64,000 bases of DNA, taken from NCBI RefSeq assembly GCF_003340475.1, contig NZ_QBKA01000002.1, forward strand, positions 691,501 to 755,500. Reading direction: 5' to 3'. How positions within the stretch are numbered: position 1 is the stretch's first letter; every line of letters begins with the position of its first letter. The notes beneath the pieces were generated by a model. The model was not told the origin of the DNA, searched no databases, and saw only the letters and a program-made list of their open reading frames with translations. Position numbers and translations under genes: made by a program. Positions 16,424-25,471 of the stretch are shown here, one piece after another. The DNA is from Alteripontixanthobacter maritimus. Its GTDB lineage: Bacteria > Pseudomonadota > Alphaproteobacteria > Sphingomonadales > Sphingomonadaceae.

Positions 16424-17566
16424 TCAGCCTTTATTAAAGTTTTTGTAGCTCGCCGCATGGTGCCGGTGCGCGCCATGTGCGCTGCGACTATGTTCGCGTT
16501 CCATAGCGGCCATTGCTAAGGCGCTGAGCGGTAACTCCAGCGCCGCATAACACCTGCGCAACTGTGCGCGCCAATCTCCATTCAAGGCTTCGAACTCCAG
16601 GCGCACCATCGGTCCGTCAAAATTCGCCAATGCGCGCCGGGATCGCTCCTCCCTTAAAGCGACTTTGCGTTCCCATTCCCGCTCCAGCCAATCGAGGTCC
16701 ACATTATCGGACTGCATGGCCATTTGGTTCGAGACAAGCGAGACGGCGCTTCGCACAACCTCGTCATGCCTGCGCTCGGCCACGACCAGCCGCGCATCGG
16801 GAAACTGATCGAGCAATTCTGGCAGGTCCTCGCTGAACTGCGGCACCTTCATGACGCGCGGCAAATGGGCGGTGCCGCTGCGCGCCGCGTTGGTAGCCAA
16901 GATTCGCCGAAGTTCCCGATAGATGGGTGCATGGCATCGTGCCTCGCTAAATGCCGTATAGGACGGCACCTGCCACTGCGTATCGTAGGTCGAATGATCG
17001 AGCGCGCTGGCCAGCCAGCCGAGTTCTTCGTCGGGTCCGCGCGGCGAAACCGGGTGCAGCGTGTCGAGCCAGGGGTTTAGTCTGCGCGCGCCCAACAGCG
17101 CCAGCGCACTTTTCACCGGTCGTAAATCGGGCTTCCAAGCGCGGTTCGGCGGCACCGGATTCCATGCGTCGCAAAAACGGGTCCCGCTATGGGCTGGATC
17201 GGCTGCCAGCAGGCGATGGATGCGGGTGGTGCCCGATCGCATCTGCCCGACCACAATGATCGGCGGGGCAAGCCTGATATCCGCCAAGTGCGGTTGCTCG
17301 CGCCACAAACGCCCCAGCTGCAACCGCTGCGTTATGGCGCGTGAAAGCTGCCCGAAAGCGAACGCCCGGCCCAGATTGTTGAGTTGCGCTTCCCCGCGCA
17401 CCGCCTCGCCCAGTGCCGCCAACCGCTCGCGAAAATCCGCAACATCTTCTGGAAGACGACTGCCGCTTTCGTCCCCGGACGCAAACTTTGCCACACTGTT
17501 GGCCCACAGGACGTTCGTATCCAACTCGGGTTCCGGCAACCGTCCGCTGGCCCATGCCTGGCCCAA
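16424..17566 (-). CDS. Sulfotransferase family protein
   Basis: A 380-residue protein with the PAPS 5'-phosphosulfate loop PPIIVVGQMRSGTTRIHRLL near residue 100, an internal basic block MKVPQFSEDLPELLDQFPDA and the 3'-phosphate-binding segment RLVVAERRHDEVVRSAVS. It would transfer sulfate from PAPS to an unknown hydroxyl or amine acceptor. The start is a TTG at 17564-17566; an in-frame TGA lies upstream and no ATG or GTG occurs between them. It follows purN by 70 bases on the same strand. Related proteins in sphingomonads are often paired with TPR domains, which is not so here. Confidence 0.85.
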   Translation of the reverse strand: MGQAWASGRLPEPELDTNVLWANSVAKFASGDESGSRLPEDVADFRERLAALGEAVRGEAQLNNLGRAFAFGQLSRAITQRLQLGRLWREQPHLADIRLAPPIIVVGQMRSGTTRIHRLLAADPAHSGTRFCDAWNPVPPNRAWKPDLRPVKSALALLGARRLNPWLDTLHPVSPRGPDEELGWLASALDHSTYDTQWQVPSYTAFSEARCHAPIYRELRRILATNAARSGTAHLPRVMKVPQFSEDLPELLDQFPDARLVVAERRHDEVVRSAVSLVSNQMAMQSDNVDLDWLEREWERKVALREERSRRALANFDGPMVRLEFEALNGDWRAQLRRCYAALELPLSALAMAAMEREHSRSAHGAHRHHAASYKNFNKG

Positions 17567-17636
17567 CCAGCGGTCGATCCGGTCGACCAGCCGGGCGCGG
17601 GCCAGCAGATTAGGGCGGGGAGGGGGCGCGATCGGT

Positions 17637-18668
17637 CTAGAACTCGTCGGCGGCGCTTTGCAGCTTCGTCAGTCGTCTGGGCGCAACGCTCTGCCAACTC
17701 CGGCGTATCAGGTGCTCCACCTGGTCCCAATCAGTGTCGGCGCGGTTCAACACCAGGCCGACCCAGCCGGATGCGCCATAATATGCAGGCTTGTAGAACA
17801 CATCCGGGTCTTGCTCGATTAGCATGGCCAGTTCATCCGGACCGCTGGTCTTGGCGAATACTGCGATGCGCTTGTCGTCATGATGACGATCGCTGAAAAT
17901 GGCAAAATACTTCCCCGTTTTTCCGCCAGTCCGCCATCCCGGGGAGCCGTGGGTGGGGCGTTCCTTGCTCTCCGGCAACGACAACGCGATCCGCTGCACC
18001 TTTTCGTACAGCCACCCAGCGTCGAACCCGCGCGAGACATACCGTTCAAGGACGCGGGGATAGAGCTGATGTTCGGCAATCCGTACGCGCGCCGCTAGCG
18101 TGTCGGGCGTATCTCCGGGGAGAATAGCGACCTCGATCTGACCCAACGGCTCGCCGCCGTCCAATTTCTCGTTCACAAGATGCACAGTGCAGCCTGCCAC
18201 GCTGTCGCCGGCATCCAGCGCGCGTTTATGCGTATCCAGCCCGCGATATTTGGGCAGCAGCGACGGGTGGATATTGAGCATCCTGCCAGCCCAGCGGCCG
18301 ACCAGCTCTTCGGAAAGGATCCGCATATATCCGGCCAGTACGACGTAATCGGCACCGCTCTTGCGGATCGCGCGCTCCATCGCTCCTTCGTGCGCCATTC
18401 GGTCCATGCCGCGATGGGACTGGGCGAACGTTGCGACACCCTCTGCCGCGGCAAGCTTCAGCCCGCCTGCGTCCATATCGTTGCTGGCGACCAAGACGAT
18501 TTCGTGGCGGCAGCTCGGCATCCGGCTGGCATAAAGGAGCGCCGCCATATTGGTGCCGCTGCCTGAGATAAGCACCGCGATTTTTGCTTTGGGGGCCTTG
18601 AGGGGTTGCGCTGGTACAGACGCAGTATCTTGCACCCCTTCAGGCAAGGTGGCGAGCCTCCCACGCAT
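17637..18668 (-). CDS. purN: Phosphoribosylglycinamide formyltransferase fused to an MmcQ/YjbR domain
   Basis: A 343-residue protein. Residues 28-215 are a standard PurN that formylates GAR with 10-formyl-THF in purine synthesis: [27 protein letters not shown] and LDGGEPLGQ, with the catalytic set Asn132, His134, Asp170 at the same spacing as in E. coli (106/108/144). Residues 218-340 are an MmcQ/YjbR-like domain (CyaY-like fold): [44 protein letters not shown] and [10 protein letters not shown]. The usual PurN is about 210 residues, so the second domain is an add-on. The ATG at 18668 overlaps purM by 29 bases; a GTG at 18635 is possible. Confidence 0.9.
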   Translation of the reverse strand: MRGRLATLPEGVQDTASVPAQPLKAPKAKIAVLISGSGTNMAALLYASRMPSCRHEIVLVASNDMDAGGLKLAAAEGVATFAQSHRGMDRMAHEGAMERAIRKSGADYVVLAGYMRILSEELVGRWAGRMLNIHPSLLPKYRGLDTHKRALDAGDSVAGCTVHLVNEKLDGGEPLGQIEVAILPGDTPDTLAARVRIAEHQLYPRVLERYVSRGFDAGWLYEKVQRIALSLPESKERPTHGSPGWRTGGKTGKYFAIFSDRHHDDKRIAVFAKTSGPDELAMLIEQDPDVFYKPAYYGASGWVGLVLNRADTDWDQVEHLIRRSWQSVAPRRLTKLQSAADEF

Positions 18669-19758
18669 CCTTTGCGCTCCAGGTGCCGGACGAACCGCGC
18701 ACGGTGCAGCCGCGTTCGCCCGCTTCGATTTGCCCAATCCGGTGGACCGTTTCGCCTGCCTCAGCCAAATCGGCGGAGAGCGCATCGGCTTCCGCTTCAT
18801 CTACGGCAAGCACCATGCCGATCCCGCAATTGAAGGTGCGAGCCATTTCAGCAGGCTCGATATTGCCCTGTGCCTGCAGGAACGCCATCAGACCAGGCTG
18901 GGCCCAGGCGTCAGCGACGACAACGGCATGGGTTCCATCGGGCAGCACGCGCGGGATGTTTTCCAGCAAACCGCCGCCGGTAATATGCGCGCAGGCGGAA
19001 ATCCGCCCCGCGCGAATGGCAGGCAACAGGCTGGCGACATAGATGCGGGTGGGTTCCACAAGCGTGTCGATCAGTAATCTGTTATTATCGAAGCTCGCCG
19101 GCTGATCCATTCGCCAGCCCTTGTCTTCCGCCAGCCGCCGGACGAGTGAATACCCGTTGGAATGAACCCCCGAACTCGCCAGCCCCAGCAAAACCTGACC
19201 CGCTGCAACGCCGTCGCCGGTCAGCTGTTCGCCGCGCTCGACCGCGCCCACGCAAAAACCCGCCAGATCGTAATCGCCCGGCTGATACATCCCTGGCATT
19301 TCCGCCGTTTCGCCGCCGATCAGCGCGCAGCCTGCAATCCGGCAGCCATCGGCGATACCCGCCACAACCCGCTCCGCAATGCCTTCCTCCAACGCGCCGG
19401 TAGCAAAATAGTCGAGGAAGAACAGCGGTTCCGCGCCTTGCACGATCAGATCGTTAACGCACATCGCAACCAGATCGATACCGACCGTATCGTGCCGATC
19501 GTGATCGATGGCGAGCTTGACCTTGGTGCCGACGCCGTCATTCGCAGCCACCAGCAACGGGTCCTTGTAACCCGCGGCCTTGGGGTCGAAGAACCCGCCG
19601 AAGCCGCCGATATCGGCATCGGCACCCGGGCGGGCGGTGGCCTTGACCAGCGGGCCGATGGCCTTGACCAGCCGGTTGCCCGCCTCGATCGAAACGCCCG
19701 CCTGTTCGTAAGTGTAGCGGTTGGGCGGGGGCGTATTATCGGGCTTGTTTGCGGACAT
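18640..19758 (-). CDS. purM: Phosphoribosylformylglycinamidine cyclo-ligase (AIR synthetase)
   Basis: A 372-residue ATP-dependent enzyme that closes FGAM to aminoimidazole ribotide, two steps after PurN. Family motifs are [56 protein letters not shown] and [19 protein letters not shown]. The N-terminus is slightly extended relative to the 345-residue E. coli protein. It is first in the purM-purN pair and divergent from the DUF2066-hda operon, with a 105-bp shared regulatory gap. Confidence 0.97.
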   Translation of the reverse strand: MSANKPDNTPPPNRYTYEQAGVSIEAGNRLVKAIGPLVKATARPGADADIGGFGGFFDPKAAGYKDPLLVAANDGVGTKVKLAIDHDRHDTVGIDLVAMCVNDLIVQGAEPLFFLDYFATGALEEGIAERVVAGIADGCRIAGCALIGGETAEMPGMYQPGDYDLAGFCVGAVERGEQLTGDGVAAGQVLLGLASSGVHSNGYSLVRRLAEDKGWRMDQPASFDNNRLLIDTLVEPTRIYVASLLPAIRAGRISACAHITGGGLLENIPRVLPDGTHAVVVADAWAQPGLMAFLQAQGNIEPAEMARTFNCGIGMVLAVDEAEADALSADLAEAGETVHRIGQIEAGERGCTVRGSSGTWSAKDAWEARHLA

Positions 19759-19863
19759 ATCGGCTACCTACTCATTCGCGCTTGGATTATCATGCCCTTT
19801 TCGGCAAAAGGCAGCCAGTTTTCCCCCAATCACCCGTTTCCGCCTGAGGTCCGCCCAGACTGC

Positions 19864-21150
19864 ATGACCATTCCTTACCCTTTCCGCCGGCAGGCCTTCC
19901 TCGCAATCGCGTGCGTTGTCGCGTCGCTGGCGGCGTTTCTTGGCGCGCGCATGCTGCTGGCGCAGGTAAGCGGCGATCGCGGAATTGCGCCGGTCGTGGC
20001 CAGCGCCGACATCGCGGTAGGCGGTATCGATGTGGATGTGACGGGGGACACGCTGGAGGAGGCGCGAGTGGAGGGGTGGCGGCAGGCACAATCGCTCGCT
20101 TGGAAGAAGCTGGATGGTCCCAATCTTTCCGATAGCCAGATCGAGTCGATCGTATCCGCCGTAGTGGTGGAGCGGGAACAACTTGGCGCGAACCGCTATA
20201 TCGCGCGGCTTGGCGTGATCTTCGACCGTCAGCGCGCTGGCCGTTATCTTGGACGGCAGGGCGCGCGGTCGCGCTCCGCCCCGATGCTGCTGGTGCCCGT
20301 GACATTCTCTGCAGGGACGCAGACCGTATATGAAATGCGCAACCCGTGGCAGCGGGCCTGGGCCGAGTACCAGGCCGGTAGCAGCCGCATCAGCTATGTC
20401 CGGCCAAGCGGGGCTGGCGGCGATTCGCTGCTGATCAATTACGGTCAGGTCGGGCGCCGCAGCCGTGCATGGTGGCGCAACATTCTTGACCAGTTCGGTG
20501 CCACGGACGTGCTCGTCCCGATCGCCAATCTGCGCTACCAGTATCCCGGCGGCCCGATCGAGGGGACATTCGTCGCGCGGTACGGTCCCGATAGCAAATA
20601 TCTCGCCAGTTTCTCTCTGACTGCGAGGAACCAGGCCGCGCTACCGGGAATGCTGGAGGACGCGGTTGGTCGCTTCGACGATATTTTTGAAGAAGCGCTA
20701 GCGGATGGCAAGCTGCGCCCGGACCTTTCGCTCAGCCAGCGGACGGGTGAGGCTGCGCCCGCGATCCGGGAACTGATCGAGGCAGGGCGGCAGGCCGGAG
20801 CCCAGGAAAGAGCGAATGCGGCGGCGGAGGCGGCGCGTCGGCGCGCGGCGGAGGCGGAGCGAACCCGCGCCGCAGAACCGGAACCCACGCCGACGCCAAC
20901 GCCCACCGCCACCGCGAACAGTTACGTCGTCCAGTTCGCCACTCCCGACGCCCGTGCGCTGGACACCACGCTGGCGGCTGTACGCGCCGCGCCGGGCGTA
21001 CGCGGAGCGAGCGTCACCAGCACCGCGATCGGCGGCACATCGGTCATGAATGTGACGTTCGAAGGGTCGCTTGGCCAACTGGCAGGTGCGCTGAGAGCGC
21101 GCAGCTTTGCGGTGCGGCAGGGTCCGACAGGGCTCGGCATCAGCCGTTAG
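19864..21150 (+). CDS. Exported DUF2066-like protein
   Basis: A 428-residue protein with an N-terminal membrane anchor or signal (FLAIACVVASLAAFLGARML) and a domain resembling DUF2066 (residues about 45-260), beginning VGGIDVDVTGDTLEEARVEG, with VVVEREQLGANRYIARLGVIFD and LLVPVTFSAG. A coiled-coil stretch rich in Ala/Arg (about 295-330), a Pro-Thr linker and a C-terminal ferredoxin-like segment (SYVVQFATPDARALDTTLAAV) follow. In pseudomonads DUF2066 also sits between purM and hda, which supports the call. The ATG at 19864 is the first that makes a proper signal. Function unknown. Confidence 0.75.
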   Translation: MTIPYPFRRQAFLAIACVVASLAAFLGARMLLAQVSGDRGIAPVVASADIAVGGIDVDVTGDTLEEARVEGWRQAQSLAWKKLDGPNLSDSQIESIVSAVVVEREQLGANRYIARLGVIFDRQRAGRYLGRQGARSRSAPMLLVPVTFSAGTQTVYEMRNPWQRAWAEYQAGSSRISYVRPSGAGGDSLLINYGQVGRRSRAWWRNILDQFGATDVLVPIANLRYQYPGGPIEGTFVARYGPDSKYLASFSLTARNQAALPGMLEDAVGRFDDIFEEALADGKLRPDLSLSQRTGEAAPAIRELIEAGRQAGAQERANAAAEAARRRAAEAERTRAAEPEPTPTPTPTATANSYVVQFATPDARALDTTLAAVRAAPGVRGASVTSTAIGGTSVMNVTFEGSLGQLAGALRARSFAVRQGPTGLGISR

Positions 21151-21153
21151 GAT

Positions 21154-21801
21154 ATGTCCGGACTGTCGCAAATCGCATTGCCGCTCGCGCTGGGTGACGG
21201 CAATGGCGAACCTGACCGGATCATTCTGGGTGAGGCGAATGCGGCGGTGGTGGACGCATTGCGAAGCCCGGCGGAATGGCCCTACCGCACAGCCATCCTG
21301 GCGGGTCCTCCAAGGTCCGGAAAAAGCCTGCTTGCCGCATGGTTCGCGGCGCAGGGTGCATCCGATACTACATCCGAACCGGGAAGAATCCTTATCGACG
21401 GGGCCGATGCGCTGGACGAGACCGAATTGTTCTTCCGGTGGAACCGGGCACAGGAAAACGATACGCTGTTATTGCTGGTTACTGATCGGCAGCCCTGGAG
21501 GATTGCGCTGCCGGACCTCGCCTCGCGCCTGGGCGCTGCGCTTCAATTGGAGATTGGTCCGCCCGACGATGTCATGCTCGGCGAATTGTTGCAGTTGCAT
21601 GCTGCACGCCGGGGCTTGTCGCTGGATGATGGCGCCACCACATACCTTGTCCCGCGCATGGAGCGTAGTTTTGCCGGCGTCGAGCGGATCGTGGCCGAAA
21701 TCGACCGGCTGAGCCTTGAACGCAAGGTGCCGGCAACGCGCATGATCTGGCGCGCTGCGCTCGATGCGGTCCAGGGGCCGGAGCAGGCGCGCTTGCTTTA
21801 G
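21154..21801 (+). CDS. hda: DnaA-related regulator HdaA/Hda
   Basis: A 215-residue DnaA-family AAA protein that, with the sliding clamp, stimulates ATP hydrolysis by DnaA to prevent re-initiation. The N-terminus SGLSQIALPLAL contains the QxxLPL-type clamp-binding motif, followed by a P-loop (ILAGPPRSGKSLLAAW), a degenerate Walker B (ILIDGADAL) and the C-terminal lid (VERIVAEIDRLSLERKVPATR). It starts three bases after the DUF2066 stop, so they form one operon. Confidence 0.88.
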   Translation: MSGLSQIALPLALGDGNGEPDRIILGEANAAVVDALRSPAEWPYRTAILAGPPRSGKSLLAAWFAAQGASDTTSEPGRILIDGADALDETELFFRWNRAQENDTLLLLVTDRQPWRIALPDLASRLGAALQLEIGPPDDVMLGELLQLHAARRGLSLDDGATTYLVPRMERSFAGVERIVAEIDRLSLERKVPATRMIWRAALDAVQGPEQARLL

Positions 21802-21831
21802 GCGGGTTTTGCTGAAAGAATCGGTGCTATC

Positions 21832-22557
21832 ATGTTCGACGCGCTCATATCCTATCTGGACTCGATCAAGGCCCGCGATCCGGCCGCCCGCTCGCGCTGG
21901 GAAGTTCTGCTTTATCCCGGGGTCTGGGCGCTGTTCTGGCACCGCGCGGCACACTGGCTGTTCGAGGCGGAGATGTATTTCATCGCCCGGATGGTGAACC
22001 ATTTCAGCCGGATGGTTACCGGGATCGACATCCATCCCGGCGCCAAGATCGGACGCAATTTCTTCATCGACCATGGCTTTACCGTCATCGGAGAAACGGC
22101 TGAAATCGGTGATAACGTGACGATCTACCAGTGCGTGACGCTGGGGGGGACCAACCCCACCAATGGCGTACCGGGCAAACGGCATCCCACATTGCTGGAC
22201 AATGTCATCATCGGCTCTGGCGCTCAGATCATCGGGCCGATCACTGTGGGCGAGCGTGCGCGGGTGGGCGCGAATGCCGTAGTGCTAGACGATGTACCGG
22301 GCGGCGCGACGATGATCGGGCTGAAGGCGCGGTCCACATTGGTGCCCGTGGAGACGTGGATGCGCGAATTCATGCCTTATGGCACTCCCTGCGGCGACCC
22401 GTGCGAACCCTGTCCACCGGATGATGGCAGCAGCGATCGGCGCATCGCGGAACTGGAAGCGCAGTTGCACGCAGTGCGATCCGAGATCGATGCGTTGAAG
22501 GGTAGCGGTCATACCGAAGATACCGATCCCGGGCGGCGCAGCGGGACCGATAGCTGA
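21832..22557 (+). CDS. cysE: Serine O-acetyltransferase
   Basis: A 241-residue left-handed beta-helix acyltransferase that makes O-acetylserine for cysteine synthesis. Hexapeptide repeats run through HPGAKIGRNFFIDHGFTVIG, ETAEIGDNVTIYQCVTLGGT and the NVIIGSGAQIIGPITVGERA block. The helical N-terminal region is short, as in the plant-like and alphaproteobacterial short form. The extended tail with CGDPCEPCPPDDG and a terminal coiled-coil is unusual in its cysteine density. The start is 30 bases after hda. Confidence 0.94.
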   Translation: MFDALISYLDSIKARDPAARSRWEVLLYPGVWALFWHRAAHWLFEAEMYFIARMVNHFSRMVTGIDIHPGAKIGRNFFIDHGFTVIGETAEIGDNVTIYQCVTLGGTNPTNGVPGKRHPTLLDNVIIGSGAQIIGPITVGERARVGANAVVLDDVPGGATMIGLKARSTLVPVETWMREFMPYGTPCGDPCEPCPPDDGSSDRRIAELEAQLHAVRSEIDALKGSGHTEDTDPGRRSGTDS

Positions 22558-22928
22558 TGTCAGGAACAGGCGGCGGGTCCGCTACTGTGCTTCCGTTTCC
22601 GGGCTCCGGTTCGGCAAGGGGCACCGGACAGGTCGGCTTCGAACGGCATGAATTGCAGCGCATTCTCGATCTGTACGGCCGGATGGTCGCGGCGGGAAAC
22701 TGGCGCGATTATGCGATGGATTTTACCCGGGACGTGGCAGTGTTTGCTGCATTCCTCCGCGCTGCGGAGCGCCCGCAGGCAAGGATCGAAAAACGCCCCT
22801 CGCTACGCGCGAAACAGGGCATGTGGACCCTATTTGGTGAACATGGGCAGGTGCTGAAACGCGGCCATGAACTTCCCGGCGTGCTCGCCCCGATGGAACG
22901 ACGGTTGCTTAAAAGCGTGCAGGGGTAG
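22557..22928 (+). CDS. DUF2794 domain protein
   Basis: A 123-residue protein with the DUF2794 core FERHELQRILDLYGRMVAAG, NWRDYAMDFTRDVAVFAAF, and a C-terminal RPSLRAKQGMWTLFGEHGQV segment. This family is confined to alphaproteobacteria and has no known function. Its ATG shares a base with the cysE stop (TGATG), so it is translationally coupled to cysE. Confidence 0.88.
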   Translation: MSGTGGGSATVLPFPGSGSARGTGQVGFERHELQRILDLYGRMVAAGNWRDYAMDFTRDVAVFAAFLRAAERPQARIEKRPSLRAKQGMWTLFGEHGQVLKRGHELPGVLAPMERRLLKSVQG

Positions 22929-22986
22929 GGCGCGCAAGCTTGGGGTGACGGAACCGCTATGCCCGACCGTCATTCAATTCAGCCAA

Positions 22987-24150
22987 TTAGGTTGGAATTG
23001 TCACCGCGCTGATCGGAAGCTTTTGTTGCAAACCGTTTGGTAGCATCGCCACAACGCGCGCCCGGATCGGGGTCCAAAAGGCTGACAGGGTGAGCAGGGC
23101 AGAGCCGATCACCAGTGCTGTCAGCGCCACATTCAGCTCTACGGCGCCAAAGCGGTCGAACAGAATGGTCAGCGCGAACAGAACATAAGCCAGCGCGGAC
23201 ACCAGCAATGCGCGGCGGTCCACCGCCAGCGCAACCAATCCGAAGATCACGTACACGGCAACTACGCCCAGGGCCGCTCCCACTCCGATGGAATCGCCAC
23301 GCGTCACGCCCAGCGCATAGAACACCGGATGCGCAATCATCGGCGCTGCGATAAGGTGCAGCCAGAACGCCACGTCTGCCCTGCGTGTCGTCCGCGTGCG
23401 GTCACTTATATCCCAGCGCATAGCAAAGGCGAAAATCGCCAAACCGGCCAAGAACACCAGGACGAGTATGAGATCGCCCGTATCGATGGGTCCATCTTCG
23501 CCCACGGCCGCTGCGATCAGCAGCACGACCGTGCCCGCAACCGCCGCAGCGCCCGCCGCAACGGTGATCGGCACGGCAAACCGCCGCCAGTGGAGATACG
23601 CCCCACCAGCGGCGAGTAAAGCTGCAACAGAACCTAGAAGCGCTCCGAGCCGATCTGAACTGTCGTCCATACCGGAAGTCAGGGCCATAGATATGCCAAG
23701 GAAGGTAGCAAGAACGCCGCCAACAAAGGCAAGCAACAGTATAATACTGGGTAGCGCCATGCGCCGTTTCCGAGTAAAAAATTCAGACAACGCCCACGCC
23801 GTGCATGCCACCAATGCAGCCCCCACCGCCATGGCGATGCCACTGGAAAATTGGTCTTCTCTGAACCAAACCTCTCGAGCGGTGTCAGATACATAATCGT
23901 AGCCGGGAAAGGCTGGATCAGGCGCAATCGCCCTACCAAGCGCCTGTCCGATAGCGCCTGCCGCGAACAGCATGATCACCGCGCCGATCGCCACGAAGAT
24001 ATCGTTGAAACTTGAGACGAGGCGGAAATGCTCTTCGTCCGTCACGGGCCGTTCGCGGATCTGCACTACATGCGCGCGCAGCTGTTCTGCGGCGTCCGCG
24101 CTCAGGGCGCCCGAAGCGATGGCAGAATTGATCTCGTCCTGTGAATACAT
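22987..24150 (-). CDS. Polytopic membrane protein, function unknown
   Basis: A 387-residue protein with a soluble N-terminal segment (MYSQDEINSAIASGALS, residues 1-45) that resembles the short regulatory helices of DUF2157-type proteins, then about ten hydrophobic helices from residue 50 onward (for example FVAIGAVIMLFAAGAIGQAL and ALVACTAWALSEFFTR). No catalytic or transport motif stands out. It is a monocistronic minus-strand gene between the cysE and SDR loci. Confidence 0.75.
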   Translation of the reverse strand: MYSQDEINSAIASGALSADAAEQLRAHVVQIRERPVTDEEHFRLVSSFNDIFVAIGAVIMLFAAGAIGQALGRAIAPDPAFPGYDYVSDTAREVWFREDQFSSGIAMAVGAALVACTAWALSEFFTRKRRMALPSIILLLAFVGGVLATFLGISMALTSGMDDSSDRLGALLGSVAALLAAGGAYLHWRRFAVPITVAAGAAAVAGTVVLLIAAAVGEDGPIDTGDLILVLVFLAGLAIFAFAMRWDISDRTRTTRRADVAFWLHLIAAPMIAHPVFYALGVTRGDSIGVGAALGVVAVYVIFGLVALAVDRRALLVSALAYVLFALTILFDRFGAVELNVALTALVIGSALLTLSAFWTPIRARVVAMLPNGLQQKLPISAVTIPT

Positions 24151-24222
24151 TTCGGCCTACCCCTCTATTTTTAAAGAAGGATAGGCCGAGTGTGTTAGTG
24201 CGTCAATACAGTTAAGCGAATG

Positions 24223-25152
24223 TTAGCCCCGCGCGCTGTCGGGGCCTTTGCCGGTGACCTTCTGCATCGCAGTCAGGATTGCGCCCGACTGTTCGCTACC
24301 CGATTGCGGAGCTTTCAGATTGCTCATTTCGCTGATCTTGTCCCAGTTGGCGGCGAAGCCTTCCACGGTGCGCTCGCCTTCCGGCAGCCAGACCGCATCG
24401 TTCATCACGGTCCAGGCAGAATGGAAACCGCCTGCGCCTGCGCCGACGATGGCATTGGACGGCGCGTCCTCGCTTACCAGATACAGCGCGGCGGGAACCA
24501 CATTGACCGGATCGAACAGCTTGAATGCTTCTTCAGGGAACAGGTCCTCGGTCATGCGCGTGCCGGCAACCGGCGACAGTGTGTTTACCTTGATGTTATA
24601 CTTTGCGCCTTCCAGCTGCAGCGTCTTGGTCAGACCCGCCAGACCCAGCTTGGCCGCGCCGTAATTGGCTTGGCCGAAATTGCCGAAAAGGCCGGTGCTG
24701 CTGGCGGTCATCATGATGCGGCCATAGGCCTGTTCGCGGAACAGTTCCCAGCAGGCCTTGGTGGCATAGGCGCTGCCGTTCAGATGCACATTGACGACGA
24801 ATTCGAAATCGTCCGGTGTCATCTTGGCGAAGCTCTTGTCCCGCAGGACGCCGGCATTGTTAAGCAAGCAATGGACGCCGCCCCATTTCTGCTTGGCATC
24901 GGCGACCATCTTTTCCATCTGGTCGTATTCGGTCACGCTGCCGCCATTGGCCATCGCTTCGCCGCCCATGGCCTCAATTTCCTCGACCACTTTCGCTGCC
25001 GCATCGGACGTGCCCGTGCCATCGCGCGATCCGCCCAGATCGTTGACCACCACCTTGGCGCCGCGGCGGGCGAGCTCCAGCGCATATTCGCGGCCAAGTC
25101 CGCCGCCTGCGCCGGTAACGATGGCGACTTTATCCTTGAACGAAATGGTCAT
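24223..25152 (-). CDS. Short-chain dehydrogenase, MFE-2-like 3-hydroxyacyl-CoA dehydrogenase type
   Basis: A 309-residue SDR. It has the NAD-binding TGAGGGLGREYAL, the NNAGVLRDKSFAKMTPDD segment and the catalytic Ser-Tyr-Lys set in MTASSTGLFGNFGQANYGAAK. The NDLGGSRDGTG insertion and the C-terminal AWTVMNDAVWLPEGERTVEG tail are characteristic of the dehydrogenase unit of peroxisomal multifunctional enzyme type 2. The likely role is oxidation of 3-hydroxyacyl-CoA in beta-oxidation or of a related acyl or steroid substrate. It carries a GGAGA ribosome site. Confidence 0.85.
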   Translation of the reverse strand: MTISFKDKVAIVTGAGGGLGREYALELARRGAKVVVNDLGGSRDGTGTSDAAAKVVEEIEAMGGEAMANGGSVTEYDQMEKMVADAKQKWGGVHCLLNNAGVLRDKSFAKMTPDDFEFVVNVHLNGSAYATKACWELFREQAYGRIMMTASSTGLFGNFGQANYGAAKLGLAGLTKTLQLEGAKYNIKVNTLSPVAGTRMTEDLFPEEAFKLFDPVNVVPAALYLVSEDAPSNAIVGAGAGGFHSAWTVMNDAVWLPEGERTVEGFAANWDKISEMSNLKAPQSGSEQSGAILTAMQKVTGKGPDSARG

Positions 25153-25471
25153 GCGAATTCTCCGAATGGGGTCGATAATGGCAGTTTACGTGAACGGTAA
25201 TACGCTGGCGGGTTTACAGGTTCCCGGCGGCTTCGCAAGCTGGCGTCCGAGAAAGCGCCATGCCGTAAGGTTACGCGGCGGAGATCTCTGCCTGGCCACC
25301 AGCCGGGAAATATTGAGTATTTGAAGCGCGCGCGATTCGTCCGAACTACGTTCGCCTCGGTGTGCTCTCCAAGAATACCAGCTTGCATAACAACTGCTGC
25401 TATCGCGACCGATGCAGAAGTCCTTCAATCCGAAAGCGATTGGTGGCATTGCGCCGGAAAGAGGAAACGCC
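25153..25471. other. Divergent intergenic region between SDR and glmU
   Basis: This 319-bp gap has no supportable gene. A near-palindrome GTTTACGTGAAC sits about 35 bp upstream of the SDR start, where a repressor of acyl-CoA metabolism could bind. A GAGGAA ribosome site for glmU lies at 25461-25466. I could not identify a convincing promoter in either direction. Confidence 0.4.
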
